35,105 nucleotides of DNA from an uncultured Clostridium sp. Lineage in GTDB: Bacteria > Bacillota > Clostridia > TANB77 > CAG-508. The DNA is taken from the NCBI GenBank assembly GCA_947569365.1, contig CANOSM010000021.1, positions 1-35,105 of the forward strand, in the 5' to 3' direction. The position numbers and the translations under genes were made by a program. Below the pieces are notes generated by a model. That model searched no databases. It had not been told where the DNA came from and saw only the letters and a list, made by a program, of their open reading frames with translations. Shown one piece after another: positions 17,207 through 26,255 of this stretch (position 1 is the stretch's first letter; every line of letters begins with the position of its first letter).

Positions 17207-18088
17207 CTATGCTCTTGGATGAGCTTTATGATATACGTTTTTTATAGTATCATCTTGAAATTGCATATATACTTGAGTTGATGATATATCTGAATGTCCA
17301 AGCATTGTTTGTATTGATTTTAAATCAGCACCATTTTGTAAAAGATGTGTTGCAAAAGAATGTCTAAGTACATGTGGTGTAATTTCTTTAGTTATATGTG
17401 CTTGTTCTTTATAAAATTTTACTATTTTCCAGAATCCTTGTCTTGTTAATCTTTTACCATTAATATTTACAAATAATGCTTTTTCTTTATCATCTTTTAT
17501 TAATATTGGTCTTGCATTTTTTATGTAATCTTCTAATGCTTTTTTAGAAATACTTCCTAATGGTATATTTCTTTTCTTGAATCCTGAATTACATACAACA
17601 TATGATTCTTCTAAGTTTGCATCTTCTATATTTAAAGATATTATTTCTGTTACTTTCATTCCAGTTGCATATGCAAATTCAAGCATTGCTTTATCTCTAA
17701 TTCCTTTTAAATCAATATTCTTTGGTTGTTCTAATAATAGTTCTATCTCTTCTGATGATAATATACTTGGTGCTTTTTTCTCTATCTTTGGTGATTGTAT
17801 TCCTTCTGTTGGATCTTTCTTTATTTTTTTAGTTCTTACTAAATATTGATAAAAAGATCTAATTGAAGCTATATTTCTAGAAATTGTAGATGTTTTCTTA
17901 CCAATATCTTTCAAATATTCTATGTATTTTTCTAAATCTTCTTTTCCTAATTTATCATAAACGATATTCCCATTTTCTAGATATTCCTCAAATTGTACAA
18001 TATCTCTTCTATAAGATTGTAATGTGTTTGAAGATAATTTTTTATCATTTTCAATAAATTCTAAAAATAATTTTACTTGTTTTTCCAT
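17207..18088 (-). CDS. xerD: Tyrosine recombinase XerD
   Basis: 293 aa. Resolves chromosome dimers at dif with XerC. An N-terminal SAM-like core-binding domain (1-90) is followed by the catalytic domain with HVLRHSF (His239, Arg242), LGHSDISSTQVY (His265, nucleophile Tyr274) and the family C-terminal HPRA. The first catalytic arginine, normally in ATGLRVSE, is Lys145 here (ATGMKVTE, codon AAA). The ATG at 18088 has GGGGG upstream; a TTG four codons earlier is an alternative. It lies behind spoIIM, the same order as spoIIM-ripX in B. subtilis, which supports the housekeeping XerD role over a mobile-element integrase. Confidence 0.9.
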   Translation of the reverse strand: MEKQVKLFLEFIENDKKLSSNTLQSYRRDIVQFEEYLENGNIVYDKLGKEDLEKYIEYLKDIGKKTSTISRNIASIRSFYQYLVRTKKIKKDPTEGIQSPKIEKKAPSILSSEEIELLLEQPKNIDLKGIRDKAMLEFAYATGMKVTEIISLNIEDANLEESYVVCNSGFKKRNIPLGSISKKALEDYIKNARPILIKDDKEKALFVNINGKRLTRQGFWKIVKFYKEQAHITKEITPHVLRHSFATHLLQNGADLKSIQTMLGHSDISSTQVYMQFQDDTIKNVYHKAHPRA

Positions 18089-18247
18089 CTTGACCCCCAA
18101 ATGATTTTAAAATCTATCAACTCTTAATATGTTGTTTTGATTTACATAAGAATTTGATATCTATGTTATATCAAATGAAAAGCTAAAAGTAAATAGATTT
18201 TATAATTTTTTTACTTTATATTAATTTATAAAGTGATAATTACTTTT

Positions 18248-18868
18248 CTAAATATACTGTCTAACCATAAAAAATATTGTATTTGATATATATGTTTCAA
18301 ATATTGCTGAAATAACTCCAAATAATAATGCTATGATAATGAAAATAATATGTCTTATAATTTTCATTTTTATTTCATGTTTATTATCATGCATTATATA
18401 ATTATATAAATTAATTCCATTAATAGAAACCAAAAGTATTCCTACAACATATATTATATTATGGAGTATCATTGAAGAACAAATGAAAATTATTCCTTTT
18501 TTAGTTCCTAATGTAGCCATTATTGCTGACATTGCATATCCTATAGAAAAACCTTTTAATATAAGTAATATATAAACAATAAAAATTCCAATGACTGATG
18601 CTGATAAGATTCCTATTACTAAAACATATATTATATTTCTTTTTAGATTACTATTTAATATATCTATTTTATTTAATTCATTATAATTATTTACTTTTTT
18701 TACTTCATCTATCATACTATTTACATAGGTTTTTATATTTTCTTCGTTTTCTTTGCTTACATTATTTATACATAGTACACCTATTATTAGGCCTATAAAC
18801 ATTATGGTTATTATAAGTATTATCTCTTTTATATTATTTTCAACATATTTAATAAATATATCTTTCAT
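18248..18868 (-). CDS. spoIIM: Stage II sporulation protein M
   Basis: 206-aa membrane protein with about five membrane segments (9-34, 77-105, 108-120, 125-150, 170-195). The ILKGFSIGYAMSAIMATLG stretch after the second segment is characteristic of SpoIIM, part of the DMP peptidoglycan-remodelling complex (with SpoIID and SpoIIP) that drives engulfment in endospore formers. AAGGAGGAG directly precedes the ATG at 18868. Adjacency to xerD is conserved in Bacillus and Clostridia. SpoIID and SpoIIP are not in the window. Its presence suggests the organism sporulates or descends from a spore former. Confidence 0.88.
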   Translation of the reverse strand: MKDIFIKYVENNIKEIILIITIMFIGLIIGVLCINNVSKENEENIKTYVNSMIDEVKKVNNYNELNKIDILNSNLKRNIIYVLVIGILSASVIGIFIVYILLILKGFSIGYAMSAIMATLGTKKGIIFICSSMILHNIIYVVGILLVSINGINLYNYIMHDNKHEIKMKIIRHIIFIIIALLFGVISAIFETYISNTIFFMVRQYI

Positions 18869-18939
18869 TTCTCCTCCTTTACATTAATGTGTATTCATTA
18901 TGGAAAAGAAAATGATTATTTTTTATTTATTATTTTAAT

Positions 18940-19881
18940 TTATTCTTCTTCATTTAAAAGTTTATCAAATTTGCTACATATTTCTTCTATATACTTATAT
19001 TGTAATAAGTCATTTTTCCACTCAGGATTCATACTCTTTATGCCATAGATTATCCCTGCTAGTCCTCCTGTGCAAGCACCTACTGTATCTGTACTACATC
19101 CTAAGTTTATTGATCCTATTACAGCTTCATTGTAATTTTTTGTATTTAATATAACCCATAAAACTGTTTCTAATGTATCTACTATATGTCCTGTACTTTT
19201 TATTAAATCTAATGGGCATTTTGATATATCATTTTTTAATATTCTATAATATCTATCTATTGAACTTTTAGCAAAATATGCATAGTTAGCATTCTGTATT
19301 TTTTTATATGCCTCTTCTTTCGTCTTACCATCCATTAATTCCATTGCATATAAAACATATATATAACATCCAAGTATAGTAAGATCATTTTTATGTGTTA
19401 TTGAAGAAACTCTTGTTACACTTCTAAATATCTCACTTTCATCTTTTGATGTTGCATAACAATAATATGCTACTGGTAATATTCTCATAAGTGAAGCATT
19501 ATCATTATCAAGTTCATTACTCTCTCCTGCAGCATCTGCATTAACCAATTTTCTACTGTACTTTGTTAATGCTCTCATTATAATCCTACCAACATCAAAA
19601 GCTTCTCCTGTTGGCGTATATTTTCCATCTCTTAGCCATTCAATAAATCTATCTGCTATGTCTGATGGTAATATATATCCAAGTTTTGAAATAGAATCTA
19701 TTGTCGCTAAAGTCATTGATGTATCATCTGAAAAAGCTCCCTTTGGCATATTATGTCTTTTATTTTCTACCATTTTAGTTACTGGATTATTCATTAATTC
19801 TTCTCTTAAGCAAAATTTTATTGGTACTCCCATTGCATCTGCAATAGCTAATCCTATTATTCCATTTTTTGATTCGATCAT
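18940..19881 (-). CDS. ADP-ribosylglycohydrolase family protein
   Basis: 313 aa, DraG/ARH-type all-alpha fold. It opens with GIIGLAIADAMGVPIKF, then FSDDTSMTLAT carries the dinuclear-metal Asp-Asp-Thr site, DNASLMRILP is the substrate-loop motif, and STDTVGACTGGLAGIIYG near residue 270 supplies the second metal-binding DT. Such enzymes remove ADP-ribose from proteins or small molecules; the target here is unknown and no ADP-ribosyltransferase is adjacent. I start at the ATG at 19881, which has AAAAGGAG upstream; the frame extends 13 codons further without a site. It lies 71 bases before spoIIM on the same strand. Confidence 0.92.
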   Translation of the reverse strand: MIESKNGIIGLAIADAMGVPIKFCLREELMNNPVTKMVENKRHNMPKGAFSDDTSMTLATIDSISKLGYILPSDIADRFIEWLRDGKYTPTGEAFDVGRIIMRALTKYSRKLVNADAAGESNELDNDNASLMRILPVAYYCYATSKDESEIFRSVTRVSSITHKNDLTILGCYIYVLYAMELMDGKTKEEAYKKIQNANYAYFAKSSIDRYYRILKNDISKCPLDLIKSTGHIVDTLETVLWVILNTKNYNEAVIGSINLGCSTDTVGACTGGLAGIIYGIKSMNPEWKNDLLQYKYIEEICSKFDKLLNEEE

Positions 19882-19991
19882 ATCTTGCTCCTTTTTCTTT
19901 AGATGTTTAAAATATATCATAAAATTTATTATAAGTACATAATAATATGTAATTTATATAATAAATTTTTTACTATTTATATATGTATATT

Positions 19992-20028
19992 AAAATGAAG
20001 TGAAACTATAAATAGCTCACTTCATTTT
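19992..20028 (-). terminator. Terminator after the DUF3298-like gene
   Basis: AAAATGAAGTGA (19992-20003) pairs perfectly with TCACTTCATTTT (20017-20028) around a 13-base loop, with A/T tracts on both sides. Confidence 0.75.
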
Positions 20029-20093
20029 TTACTTATTACTTATTTATCTTTTTATTTCTTATAGCATTGTTTTAATCTATTACTTTCAAAATT

Positions 20094-20750
20094 CTATATA
20101 CAAAATGTTGGTATTCCTGTTGAATATGGTGCAATATCATATTGATTAAAATATATAATTATACAATTTTCATCTATATAAAAGTTCTGGAAATCAAATG
20201 TCTCTAGTACTAATGTACAATAGTCGTCAAAATATATACCTGGATTTTCTTCTAATCTTTTTGCTATCTCCATATTAATTTTTTTAAGTATATCAATAAC
20301 ATAACTACATTTATTTTTATATTTTATATTATTTTTACTGAAAAACACTTCTTCTAATGTAAGCATTCTTCCATATAATAGATTCCATGTCTGTGAAGTT
20401 CTTTCTGTATTTCCATGTGCTCCTCCAGAAAAAACATATTTATCAATATATAGACTAACAAAACCATTTCTATTATAAGTAATATCATATTTCATATATA
20501 ATTCAAATACCATTAATGGGTACCCATTATCTTTATTATATTTATATGTATCTTTTGCCTCTTTAAATAATTCTGTATTTACATATTTTAAAGCATTATC
20601 TGCTATCTTTTTATTATAATTATTAAAATATGCTTCTCCTACTCTATATCTACTATTCACTATTTGTGGGTATTCAATATTATATTTTAGTATGACCTCT
20701 CCATCATATTTAAGCTCTCCATTGTAAGATTTTTTAATAATATTCTCCAT
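20094..20750 (-). CDS. DUF3298/DUF4163-like protein (RsiV C-domain type)
   Basis: 218 aa. The layout matches the DUF4163-DUF3298 pair found in RsiV and related proteins: an N-terminal beta region (EVILKYNIEYPQI, NNYNKKIADNALKYV), a middle YIDKYVFSGGAHGNTERTSQTWNL with the GGAHG signature, LLYGRMLTLEEVFF, and the ending NFYIDENCIIIYFNQYDIAPYSTGIP. RsiV binds lysozyme with this region, but here there is no anti-sigma domain, membrane segment or signal peptide, so the role is open and it may be cytoplasmic. AGAGGTG precedes the ATG at 20750. It is a single-gene unit between terminators. Confidence 0.8.
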   Translation of the reverse strand: MENIIKKSYNGELKYDGEVILKYNIEYPQIVNSRYRVGEAYFNNYNKKIADNALKYVNTELFKEAKDTYKYNKDNGYPLMVFELYMKYDITYNRNGFVSLYIDKYVFSGGAHGNTERTSQTWNLLYGRMLTLEEVFFSKNNIKYKNKCSYVIDILKKINMEIAKRLEENPGIYFDDYCTLVLETFDFQNFYIDENCIIIYFNQYDIAPYSTGIPTFCI

Positions 20751-20860
20751 AAGTTTTCACCTCTTACAATTAATTTATTCCTATTGCTTGTTTTTTGTTA
20801 TTAAATAAGAAAATTTTATATTTTTATTTATTGATTTTTATAATAATAACCATAATAATA

Positions 20861-20902
20861 AAAAAAGATATCAAACTTTTTTCTAAGTATGATATCTTTT
20901 TT
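20861..20902. terminator. Terminator after htpG
   Basis: AAAAAAGATATCA (20861-20873) pairs perfectly with TGATATCTTTTTT (20890-20902). It ends 17 bases past the htpG stop and could work in both directions. Confidence 0.85.
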
Positions 20903-20918
20903 ATAAATATATATTTCG

Positions 20919-22808
20919 TTATTTTGCAAATATCTCACAAATTAAATTACTTATCTCTGTTGGATTTTCAATAGTTAACCCTTCAATTAATCTTGCCTGT
21001 GCATATAAAACTTTAGTATATTTTTCAAAGTTTTCTTTATCTTCATTATATAATTTTTTTAGTTTATTTGCTATATCATGTTTTTCATTAATTTCTAATA
21101 TGATCTGTGCTTTTACATTTTGATTATTAGGCATTGAATTTAATGTCTTCTCCATTTCTAGTGATATTGCACCTTCACTTGTTAGACAAATAGGATGGTT
21201 TTTAAGTCTATTTGTAAATCTAACATTTTGTACTTCATTTTTAAGTATGTCTTTCATTGAATCAAACATTGACTTATTATCTTCATTTTCTTTTTTTAGT
21301 TTCTCTTTTTCTTCTTTTGTATCTAAATCTATATTATCACTACATACATTTTTAAATGTCTTTTCTTCATATTGCATTAATATGCTAAATACAAATTCAT
21401 CTACATTTTCGGTTAGATATAATATTTCATATCCTTTATCTTTTAATATCTCTACTTGTGGTAATAAATCTATTTTGTCTATTGATTCTCCACTTGCATA
21501 ATAAATTGAAGTTTGATCTTCTTTCATTCTACTTACATATTCTTTTAATGTTACTAATTTCTTTTCTGTTGATGAATAGAATAATAATAAATCTTGTAGT
21601 TTTTCTTTATTCATTCCATAATCAGCATATGTACCATATTTTAATTGAACTCCAAAGTTTCTAAAGAATTCTTCATATTTTTCTCTATCATTTTTTAGTA
21701 GATTTTCTAGCTCTGATTTAATCTTATTTTCAATATTTTTAGCTATTACTCTTAATTGTCTATCATGTTGCAAAACTTCTCTTGATATGTTAAGTGATAA
21801 ATCATCACTATCTACTAATCCTTTTACAAATCCAAAATAATCGGGTAATAAATCACTACATTTTTCCATTATTAATACGCCATTTGCATATAATTGTAAT
21901 CCTTTTTCATATTCCTTTGTATAATAGTCAAATGGAAGATGTGATGGAATATATAATAAACTATTATATTTATATTGACCTTCTACTGAAGAGTGTATAA
22001 TTTTTAATGGTTTTTCATAATCATAAAATTTCTCAGTATAAAAATTATTATATTCTTCTTCAGTTATCTTTTTCTTATCTTTTTTCCATAACGGTATCAT
22101 TGAATTTATTGTTTCTTCTTTTATTACTGTTTTTTCTTCTTCTTTTTTATCTTCTCCTTCTACTTTTTCTGTATGCTCAATATCCATAGTGATTGGATAA
22201 GAAATATAATCAGAATATTTTTTAATAATTCCTTGAATTGCATAACTATCTAAAAACTGACTGTATTTTTCTTCTTCATTATCTTCTTTTATATGTAATG
22301 TTATTTTAGTTCCATTATTTTCTTTATTACAAGGTTTTATTTCATATCCTTCTACACCTTTTGAAGTCCAGCAATATGCCTCATTGCTATCTACAGATTT
22401 ACTTTCTACTTCTACTAAATCACTTACCATAAATGCTGAATAAAATCCTACACCAAACTGTCCTATTATATTTATATCTTCTTTTTTCTCATTTTCTACT
22501 TTAAATGCAAGAGAACCACTTTTGGCAATTGTTCCTAGATTTTTGTCTAGTTCTTCTTCTGTCATTCCTAATCCATTATCTTCTATTACTAATTTTCTAT
22601 TTTCTTTGTCTATACTAATTTTAATTTTTAAATCTTTTCTATTTACATTTATCTTTTTATCTGTTAATGAACGATAATATAATTTATCAATCGCATCACT
22701 GGCATTTGATATTAATTCTCTTAAAAAAATCTCCTTATTTGTATAAATAGAATTGATCATTAAATCTAATAATCTTTTAGATTCAGCTTTAAATTGTTTA
22801 TTACTCAT
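20919..22808 (-). CDS. htpG: Hsp90-family chaperone HtpG
   Basis: 629 aa, the usual bacterial Hsp90 length. The GHKL ATP-binding domain shows [12 protein letters not shown] (31-42), EDNGLGMT (76-83), LGTIAKSGS (91-99), [11 protein letters not shown] (116-126) and GTKITLH; a charged segment near 215-235 ([13 protein letters not shown]) links to the middle domain with the [13 protein letters not shown] signature, and the C-terminal dimerisation domain is complete. Acts as a cytoplasmic ATP-dependent chaperone. AAGGAA precedes the ATG at 22808, and a near-consensus sigma-A promoter lies about 45 bases upstream; I see no CIRCE element. A monocistronic unit. Confidence 0.97.
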   Translation of the reverse strand: MSNKQFKAESKRLLDLMINSIYTNKEIFLRELISNASDAIDKLYYRSLTDKKINVNRKDLKIKISIDKENRKLVIEDNGLGMTEEELDKNLGTIAKSGSLAFKVENEKKEDINIIGQFGVGFYSAFMVSDLVEVESKSVDSNEAYCWTSKGVEGYEIKPCNKENNGTKITLHIKEDNEEEKYSQFLDSYAIQGIIKKYSDYISYPITMDIEHTEKVEGEDKKEEEKTVIKEETINSMIPLWKKDKKKITEEEYNNFYTEKFYDYEKPLKIIHSSVEGQYKYNSLLYIPSHLPFDYYTKEYEKGLQLYANGVLIMEKCSDLLPDYFGFVKGLVDSDDLSLNISREVLQHDRQLRVIAKNIENKIKSELENLLKNDREKYEEFFRNFGVQLKYGTYADYGMNKEKLQDLLLFYSSTEKKLVTLKEYVSRMKEDQTSIYYASGESIDKIDLLPQVEILKDKGYEILYLTENVDEFVFSILMQYEEKTFKNVCSDNIDLDTKEEKEKLKKENEDNKSMFDSMKDILKNEVQNVRFTNRLKNHPICLTSEGAISLEMEKTLNSMPNNQNVKAQIILEINEKHDIANKLKKLYNEDKENFEKYTKVLYAQARLIEGLTIENPTEISNLICEIFAK

Positions 22809-22853
22809 AATTTATTCCTTCTTTCTCTTGTTCATTTTCAAACTTTTAAGAGA

Positions 22854-22881
22854 ATTATATCACTTTTTTTAGCAAAGTCAA
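22854..22881 (-). promoter_or_regulatory. Sigma-A promoter of htpG
   Basis: On the minus strand TTGACT (22876-22881), a 16-base spacer and TATAAT (22854-22859), placing the transcription start about 35-40 bases before the htpG ATG. Confidence 0.7.
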
Positions 22882-22981
22882 CATTAGATTGCTATTTTTA
22901 TTTAAAAATATACATATGTATTTTATCTTTTCATATTTATAAAAAGATTTAAAAGATTACATTTTTTATAATAATGTTTTA

Positions 22982-23650
22982 TTAGAATTCATTTTCTAAA
23001 GTCTTATTTAAAAACTTACAAATGTTTTCTTCTTTACCTTTAATTAAAATTCTATTTACATTATTATTATTTACTAGTAAAGTTCCATTAAATAAATCAT
23101 ATTCTATAGTACAAATATTATCTATACTAACCATTTCACCTTCTAATTTTATGGAAGGAATATCATTATATATGGTCAAAAATTCATTTCCTATATTAGG
23201 CTCTTTTACTCTAAACATATGACCACAATATAAGCATAAATGAATTTTATGAGGTGTATAAGCAAATTTTCCATTATCAGTATGAAATCGATTACAATGG
23301 CTACACTTTACATTTTCTAGTTTTATATTGTTTAATTTTGAAAGTAACATACCTCCTAAATCCTTATAATGTAATATACTATCATTAAATATAAGAACTC
23401 CATTAAATTCTTTATTATCAATATATATTTTTCCTTCTGTTTGATTTAAAATGTTAGAATATACTAGTTTTATACTTTTAATATTTTCTTTATCTATACA
23501 TATTTCATTCTCATATAGTTCTTTATATGTACATAAACATTCTTTTAATTCTTCTCCTTTATTATTAGAAGCTATTGATTTATGAGTAGTACACCAGTAT
23601 TTTTTTACTCCGTTTCTTTGCTTTCCAACATATTGTATATTACATTTCAT
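22982..23650 (-). CDS. Hypothetical protein with zinc-ribbon-like cysteines
   Basis: 222 aa, soluble, not recognised. Two possible metal sites are seen: an N-terminal group (Cys3, Cys20, His23, with CLC at 38-40) and a middle zinc-ribbon-like pair KCSHCNRFH / LCLYCGHMF at about 115-147. The C-terminal half is beta-rich (KLEGEMVSIDNICTIEYDLF, LLVNNNNVNRILIKGK). It could be a small nucleic-acid-binding or protein-interaction protein; no catalytic motif stands out. AAAGGAG is nine bases before the ATG at 23650. It lies 37 bases behind tyrS on the same strand and so probably responds to the tyrS T-box by read-through. Confidence 0.6.
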   Translation of the reverse strand: MKCNIQYVGKQRNGVKKYWCTTHKSIASNNKGEELKECLCTYKELYENEICIDKENIKSIKLVYSNILNQTEGKIYIDNKEFNGVLIFNDSILHYKDLGGMLLSKLNNIKLENVKCSHCNRFHTDNGKFAYTPHKIHLCLYCGHMFRVKEPNIGNEFLTIYNDIPSIKLEGEMVSIDNICTIEYDLFNGTLLVNNNNVNRILIKGKEENICKFLNKTLENEF

Positions 23651-23687
23651 ATAACATATTTCTCCTTTAAAAGATATATTTTTAATT

Positions 23688-24848
23688 TTATTTAACTATC
23701 TTTACAAATTTATTTTTGCCAAATTGAATCACTTTTCCATTTTTAATTTCTACGGTTTTGCTTATATCTGTTTCTGTTATTGAATTTATTTTTATTCCTT
23801 TTCCTATAACCATTCTTTTAGCTTCTCCTTTTGAAGTTGCAAATCCTATTTTTATAAGTAAATCACAAATGTTCATTTTTTCTTCTTGCAGATTCATTTG
23901 TTTTATATCATCTGGAACGTCTCCTTTTGCAACTTTTAAATACCTATTTTTTGCCTCTTCAAAATCATTTATATCATCATACATTTTTATTAGTTCTTTT
24001 GCAAATTCCATATGAGCAATCCTTATATCTTTGCTCATTATATCATCAATCATATTTATTTGAAGATCAGTTGCAAGCTCAAAATATTGTTTAAGTACAT
24101 CATCTGGTATTTTCATACTCTTTTCAAATTTTTCAAATGGTGTATCTGAAAGTCCTATATAATTATCAAGTGATTTGCTCATTTTTTCTTTTCCGTCTAA
24201 TCCCACAAGTAAAGGAAATGTCATTACCACTTGTGGCTCCTGCCCATAATCTTTTTGAAGTTCTCTTCCTACTAATAGATTAAATGTCTGATCTGTTCCT
24301 CCAATTTCAATATCAGCATTTAGTGCAACAGAATCATATCCTTGCATTAAAGGGTATAATAATTCATGCATAGAAAGCGGTAAATTATTTTCAAATCTGT
24401 TTTTAAAATCATCTCTTTCCATTATTCTTGCAACTGTGTATTTGCTTGTTAAATTAATAATATCTGCAAAATCCATTTTTGATAGCCACTCAGAATTAAA
24501 TACTATTTTTGTTTTATTTTTATCTAATATTTTTGTAGCTTGTTTTAAATATGTTTCAGCAGATTTTCTAGTCTCTTCAAATGTTAGTGATGGTCTTGTT
24601 TTGCTTTTCCCTGATGGATCTCCTATCATTCCTGTAAAATCGCCTACTACAAAAACTACTTCATGTCCCATATCTTGAAATTGTTTTAATACTCTTAAAA
24701 CAACACTATGCCCTATATGAAGATCTGGTCTTGATGGATCAGCTCCTAATTTTATTGTTAATTTTCTACCACTATTTATTTTCTTTTCTAAATCTTCAGC
24801 TGAGAATATCTCAACAGCTTTTCTTTTTATTATCTCTAAATTATCCAT
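23688..24848 (-). CDS. tyrS: Tyrosyl-tRNA synthetase
   Basis: 386 aa. Class I synthetase: GADPSRPDLHIGHS with HIGH at 44-47, VGDFTGMIGDPSGKS, the tyrosine-pocket region LLYPLMQGYDS and GGTDQTFNLLVGRELQ, then KMSKS at 222-226, and a C-terminal S4 RNA-binding domain (about 325-386, LLIKIGFATSKGEAKRMV). Length and spacing fit the TyrZ-type branch. AAGGAG precedes the ATG at 24848. Upstream lie a 23-codon leader ORF, a T-box terminator/antiterminator and a consensus promoter, so expression should follow uncharged tRNA-Tyr. Confidence 0.96.
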   Translation of the reverse strand: MDNLEIIKRKAVEIFSAEDLEKKINSGRKLTIKLGADPSRPDLHIGHSVVLRVLKQFQDMGHEVVFVVGDFTGMIGDPSGKSKTRPSLTFEETRKSAETYLKQATKILDKNKTKIVFNSEWLSKMDFADIINLTSKYTVARIMERDDFKNRFENNLPLSMHELLYPLMQGYDSVALNADIEIGGTDQTFNLLVGRELQKDYGQEPQVVMTFPLLVGLDGKEKMSKSLDNYIGLSDTPFEKFEKSMKIPDDVLKQYFELATDLQINMIDDIMSKDIRIAHMEFAKELIKMYDDINDFEEAKNRYLKVAKGDVPDDIKQMNLQEEKMNICDLLIKIGFATSKGEAKRMVIGKGIKINSITETDISKTVEIKNGKVIQFGKNKFVKIVK

Positions 24849-24872
24849 ATTATTTAAATCTCCTTTTTATTG

Positions 24873-24944
24873 TTATATTTTAAATAATATGGAATTATAG
24901 AAGAACCCTTGGATTATTATTTTCATTTTAAATCTTTGGGTCAT
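24873..24944 (-). CDS. 23-aa leader ORF between the T-box and tyrS
   Basis: An AGGAGGTGATG ribosome-binding site, better than that of tyrS itself, precedes an ATG at 24944 that opens 23 codons (MTQRFKMKIIIQGFFYNS..., TAA at 24873), ending 24 bases before the tyrS start. It lies downstream of the T-box terminator, so it is transcribed only on antitermination. It might couple translation into tyrS or buffer its rate; it could also be a chance frame behind a strong SD. Not recognised. Confidence 0.5.
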   Translation of the reverse strand: MTQRFKMKIIIQGFFYNSILFKI

Positions 24945-24961
24945 AGCATCACCTCCTAAAA

Positions 24962-25157
24962 ATCCAAAAAGAGCCAATTTGTCCTATACAAAAGGACGAA
25001 TTAGCTCCGTGGTACCACCTTTATTTACAATATAAAAATATTGCCTCATTTTTGACTTGTTCGTAAGTCATTCGTTAGCTACTATAAGAATTGTAATTCA
25101 AGTTATATTTTATAATAAACTTTACTGATTTCTTTTTAAAACATAGCTAAATTAAAT
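24962..25157 (-). promoter_or_regulatory. T-box leader of tyrS
   Basis: The T-box sequence AGGTGGTACCACGG lies at 25007-25020 (minus strand). The terminator stem follows: GAGCTAATTCGTCC (24994-25007) pairs with GGACAAATTGGCTC (24971-24984), then TTTTTGGATTTTT. The T-box can pair alternatively to form the antiterminator when uncharged tRNA-Tyr binds. From the predicted transcription start to the T-box there are only about 137 bases, short for a full Stem I-II-III leader. A small hairpin GACTT...AAGTC (25054-25069) carries a UAC (Tyr) triplet in its loop; whether this is the specifier I cannot tell. Confidence 0.87.
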
Positions 25158-25164
25158 TATTATT

Positions 25165-25193
25165 ATTTTAGCATTTTACATATTATATGTCAA
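25165..25193 (-). promoter_or_regulatory. Consensus sigma-A promoter of tyrS
   Basis: On the minus strand a perfect TTGACA (25188-25193), 17-base spacer, and TAAAAT (25165-25170). Confidence 0.75.
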
Positions 25194-25201
25194 TTTAAAA
25201 A

Positions 25202-25258
25202 AACAAAACCTTAACTTTTATGCTAAGGTTTTGTTCGAAGTTTCTATTTAGGAACTTC
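25202..25258 (-). terminator. Tandem hairpins after the DUF1385 gene
   Basis: AACAAAACCTTA pairs perfectly with TAAGGTTTTGTT (25202-25235) and is followed on the minus strand by a run of T; a second small stem GAAGTT/AACTTC (25237-25258) lies closer to the stop codon. Confidence 0.85.
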
Positions 25259-25262
25259 CTGG

Positions 25263-26078
25263 CTACATGAATTTATTAATAATATCTAAAACATCCTTAA
25301 TCTGTTGTTCAGATTCTCTAATCCATTTTTCATCAATTTGTATCTTTTCAAGATTATCTAAAGTATACTGTAATCCTTTTATTGCTATATCATATTCTCT
25401 ATCTGTTGGATTAGATGTTACTAATGATTCCAAGAAACATATTTTGCCTGTCTTTATCAGAAGAGTTCCAAGAACTATTACAACAATTGAGATTGGTATA
25501 AAATAATCTATTGTTATTATTCTTACAAATCCTATTAAAATAAATGGCATAGCTGATTCAATACTACGCAAAGATCCACAGTAATATGACCAATTTGAGT
25601 ACCTTTTTATCTCCTCTATAGTTGGCACCCGATGTAAGTCATAATATGCATTTGTAACTGCATGTTCTGCACCATGAAACCTTCTTAGTTTCTTAAATGC
25701 TTCATATTTTAGCTTATCCATTATATATATGCAAATCATATCTTTAATGTGTATAATTCCCATGCCTATTAACATTATACCTAGACCTATATCATATCCT
25801 CTATCAGGTATACAATATACTGGAGCTATTGATGATATAATTAGTAATAACATCATAACTATCCAAATACGTTTAACTGGTTTGTTCTGCTTTAGCAAGA
25901 AATAATCTTCTACAGCATTACCAATTTTGCTACCTTCTACGGTTGTATAGTAGCTATCAGTAACAATTCTTGAATAGTCACCTGCTTTTTTTGACACAAT
26001 AAAAGATATTCCATTTGGTGATGAACAGGCTTCTTTTACCCGTATATAACCATTTTCTCTTACTATTTTTTTCTTCAT
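25263..26078 (-). CDS. Divergent DUF1385 (YqhQ-like) membrane protein
   Basis: 271 aa. The RFHGAEHAVTNAYYDLHRVP segment (133-152) matches the HGAEH core of DUF1385/YqhQ, followed by the usual TIEEIKRYS...CGS part, and the C-terminal LVTSNPTDREYDIAIKGL matches the family's TxxP-x-AI-L region. About four membrane segments (70-88, 97-118, 175-190, 193-211). The family is called a putative metal-dependent enzyme; the activity is unknown. AGGAGGG precedes the ATG at 26078. Two in-frame CGG codons (13 and 150) are read here without a frameshift, both followed by a GTN codon; arginine use also includes CGT and AGG more often than in neighbours, which may mark recent transfer. Confidence 0.8.
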   Translation of the reverse strand: MKKKIVRENGYIRVKEACSSPNGISFIVSKKAGDYSRIVTDSYYTTVEGSKIGNAVEDYFLLKQNKPVKRIWIVMMLLLIISSIAPVYCIPDRGYDIGLGIMLIGMGIIHIKDMICIYIMDKLKYEAFKKLRRFHGAEHAVTNAYYDLHRVPTIEEIKRYSNWSYYCGSLRSIESAMPFILIGFVRIITIDYFIPISIVVIVLGTLLIKTGKICFLESLVTSNPTDREYDIAIKGLQYTLDNLEKIQIDEKWIRESEQQIKDVLDIINKFM

Positions 26079-26206
26079 GATTTTAGCCCTCCTAATTTTT
26101 TAGTTTACAATAATTTTACCACATATATCCACTTTATTCAACCCATGTAATTTATACATATATCATCATCATTTATATTAGTCTAATTCAGTAAATCATA
26201 AAAATT

Positions 26207-26238
26207 AAGCAAGAATTATGTTAATCAATTCTTGCTTT
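26207..26238 (-). terminator. Terminator after the GT39-like gene
   Basis: AAGCAAGAATT (26207-26217) pairs perfectly with AATTCTTGCTT (26227-26237), followed on the minus strand by AATTTTTATG. It lies 18 bases past the frame-corrected stop at 26256, which supports that stop rather than the early one at 26365. Confidence 0.8.
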
Positions 26239-26255
26239 ACAATATATAACTTTTT

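Noticed and set aside
17207..18088. Integrase of a mobile element
   Set aside because: Length, HPRA ending and the spoIIM neighbour indicate the housekeeping XerD.
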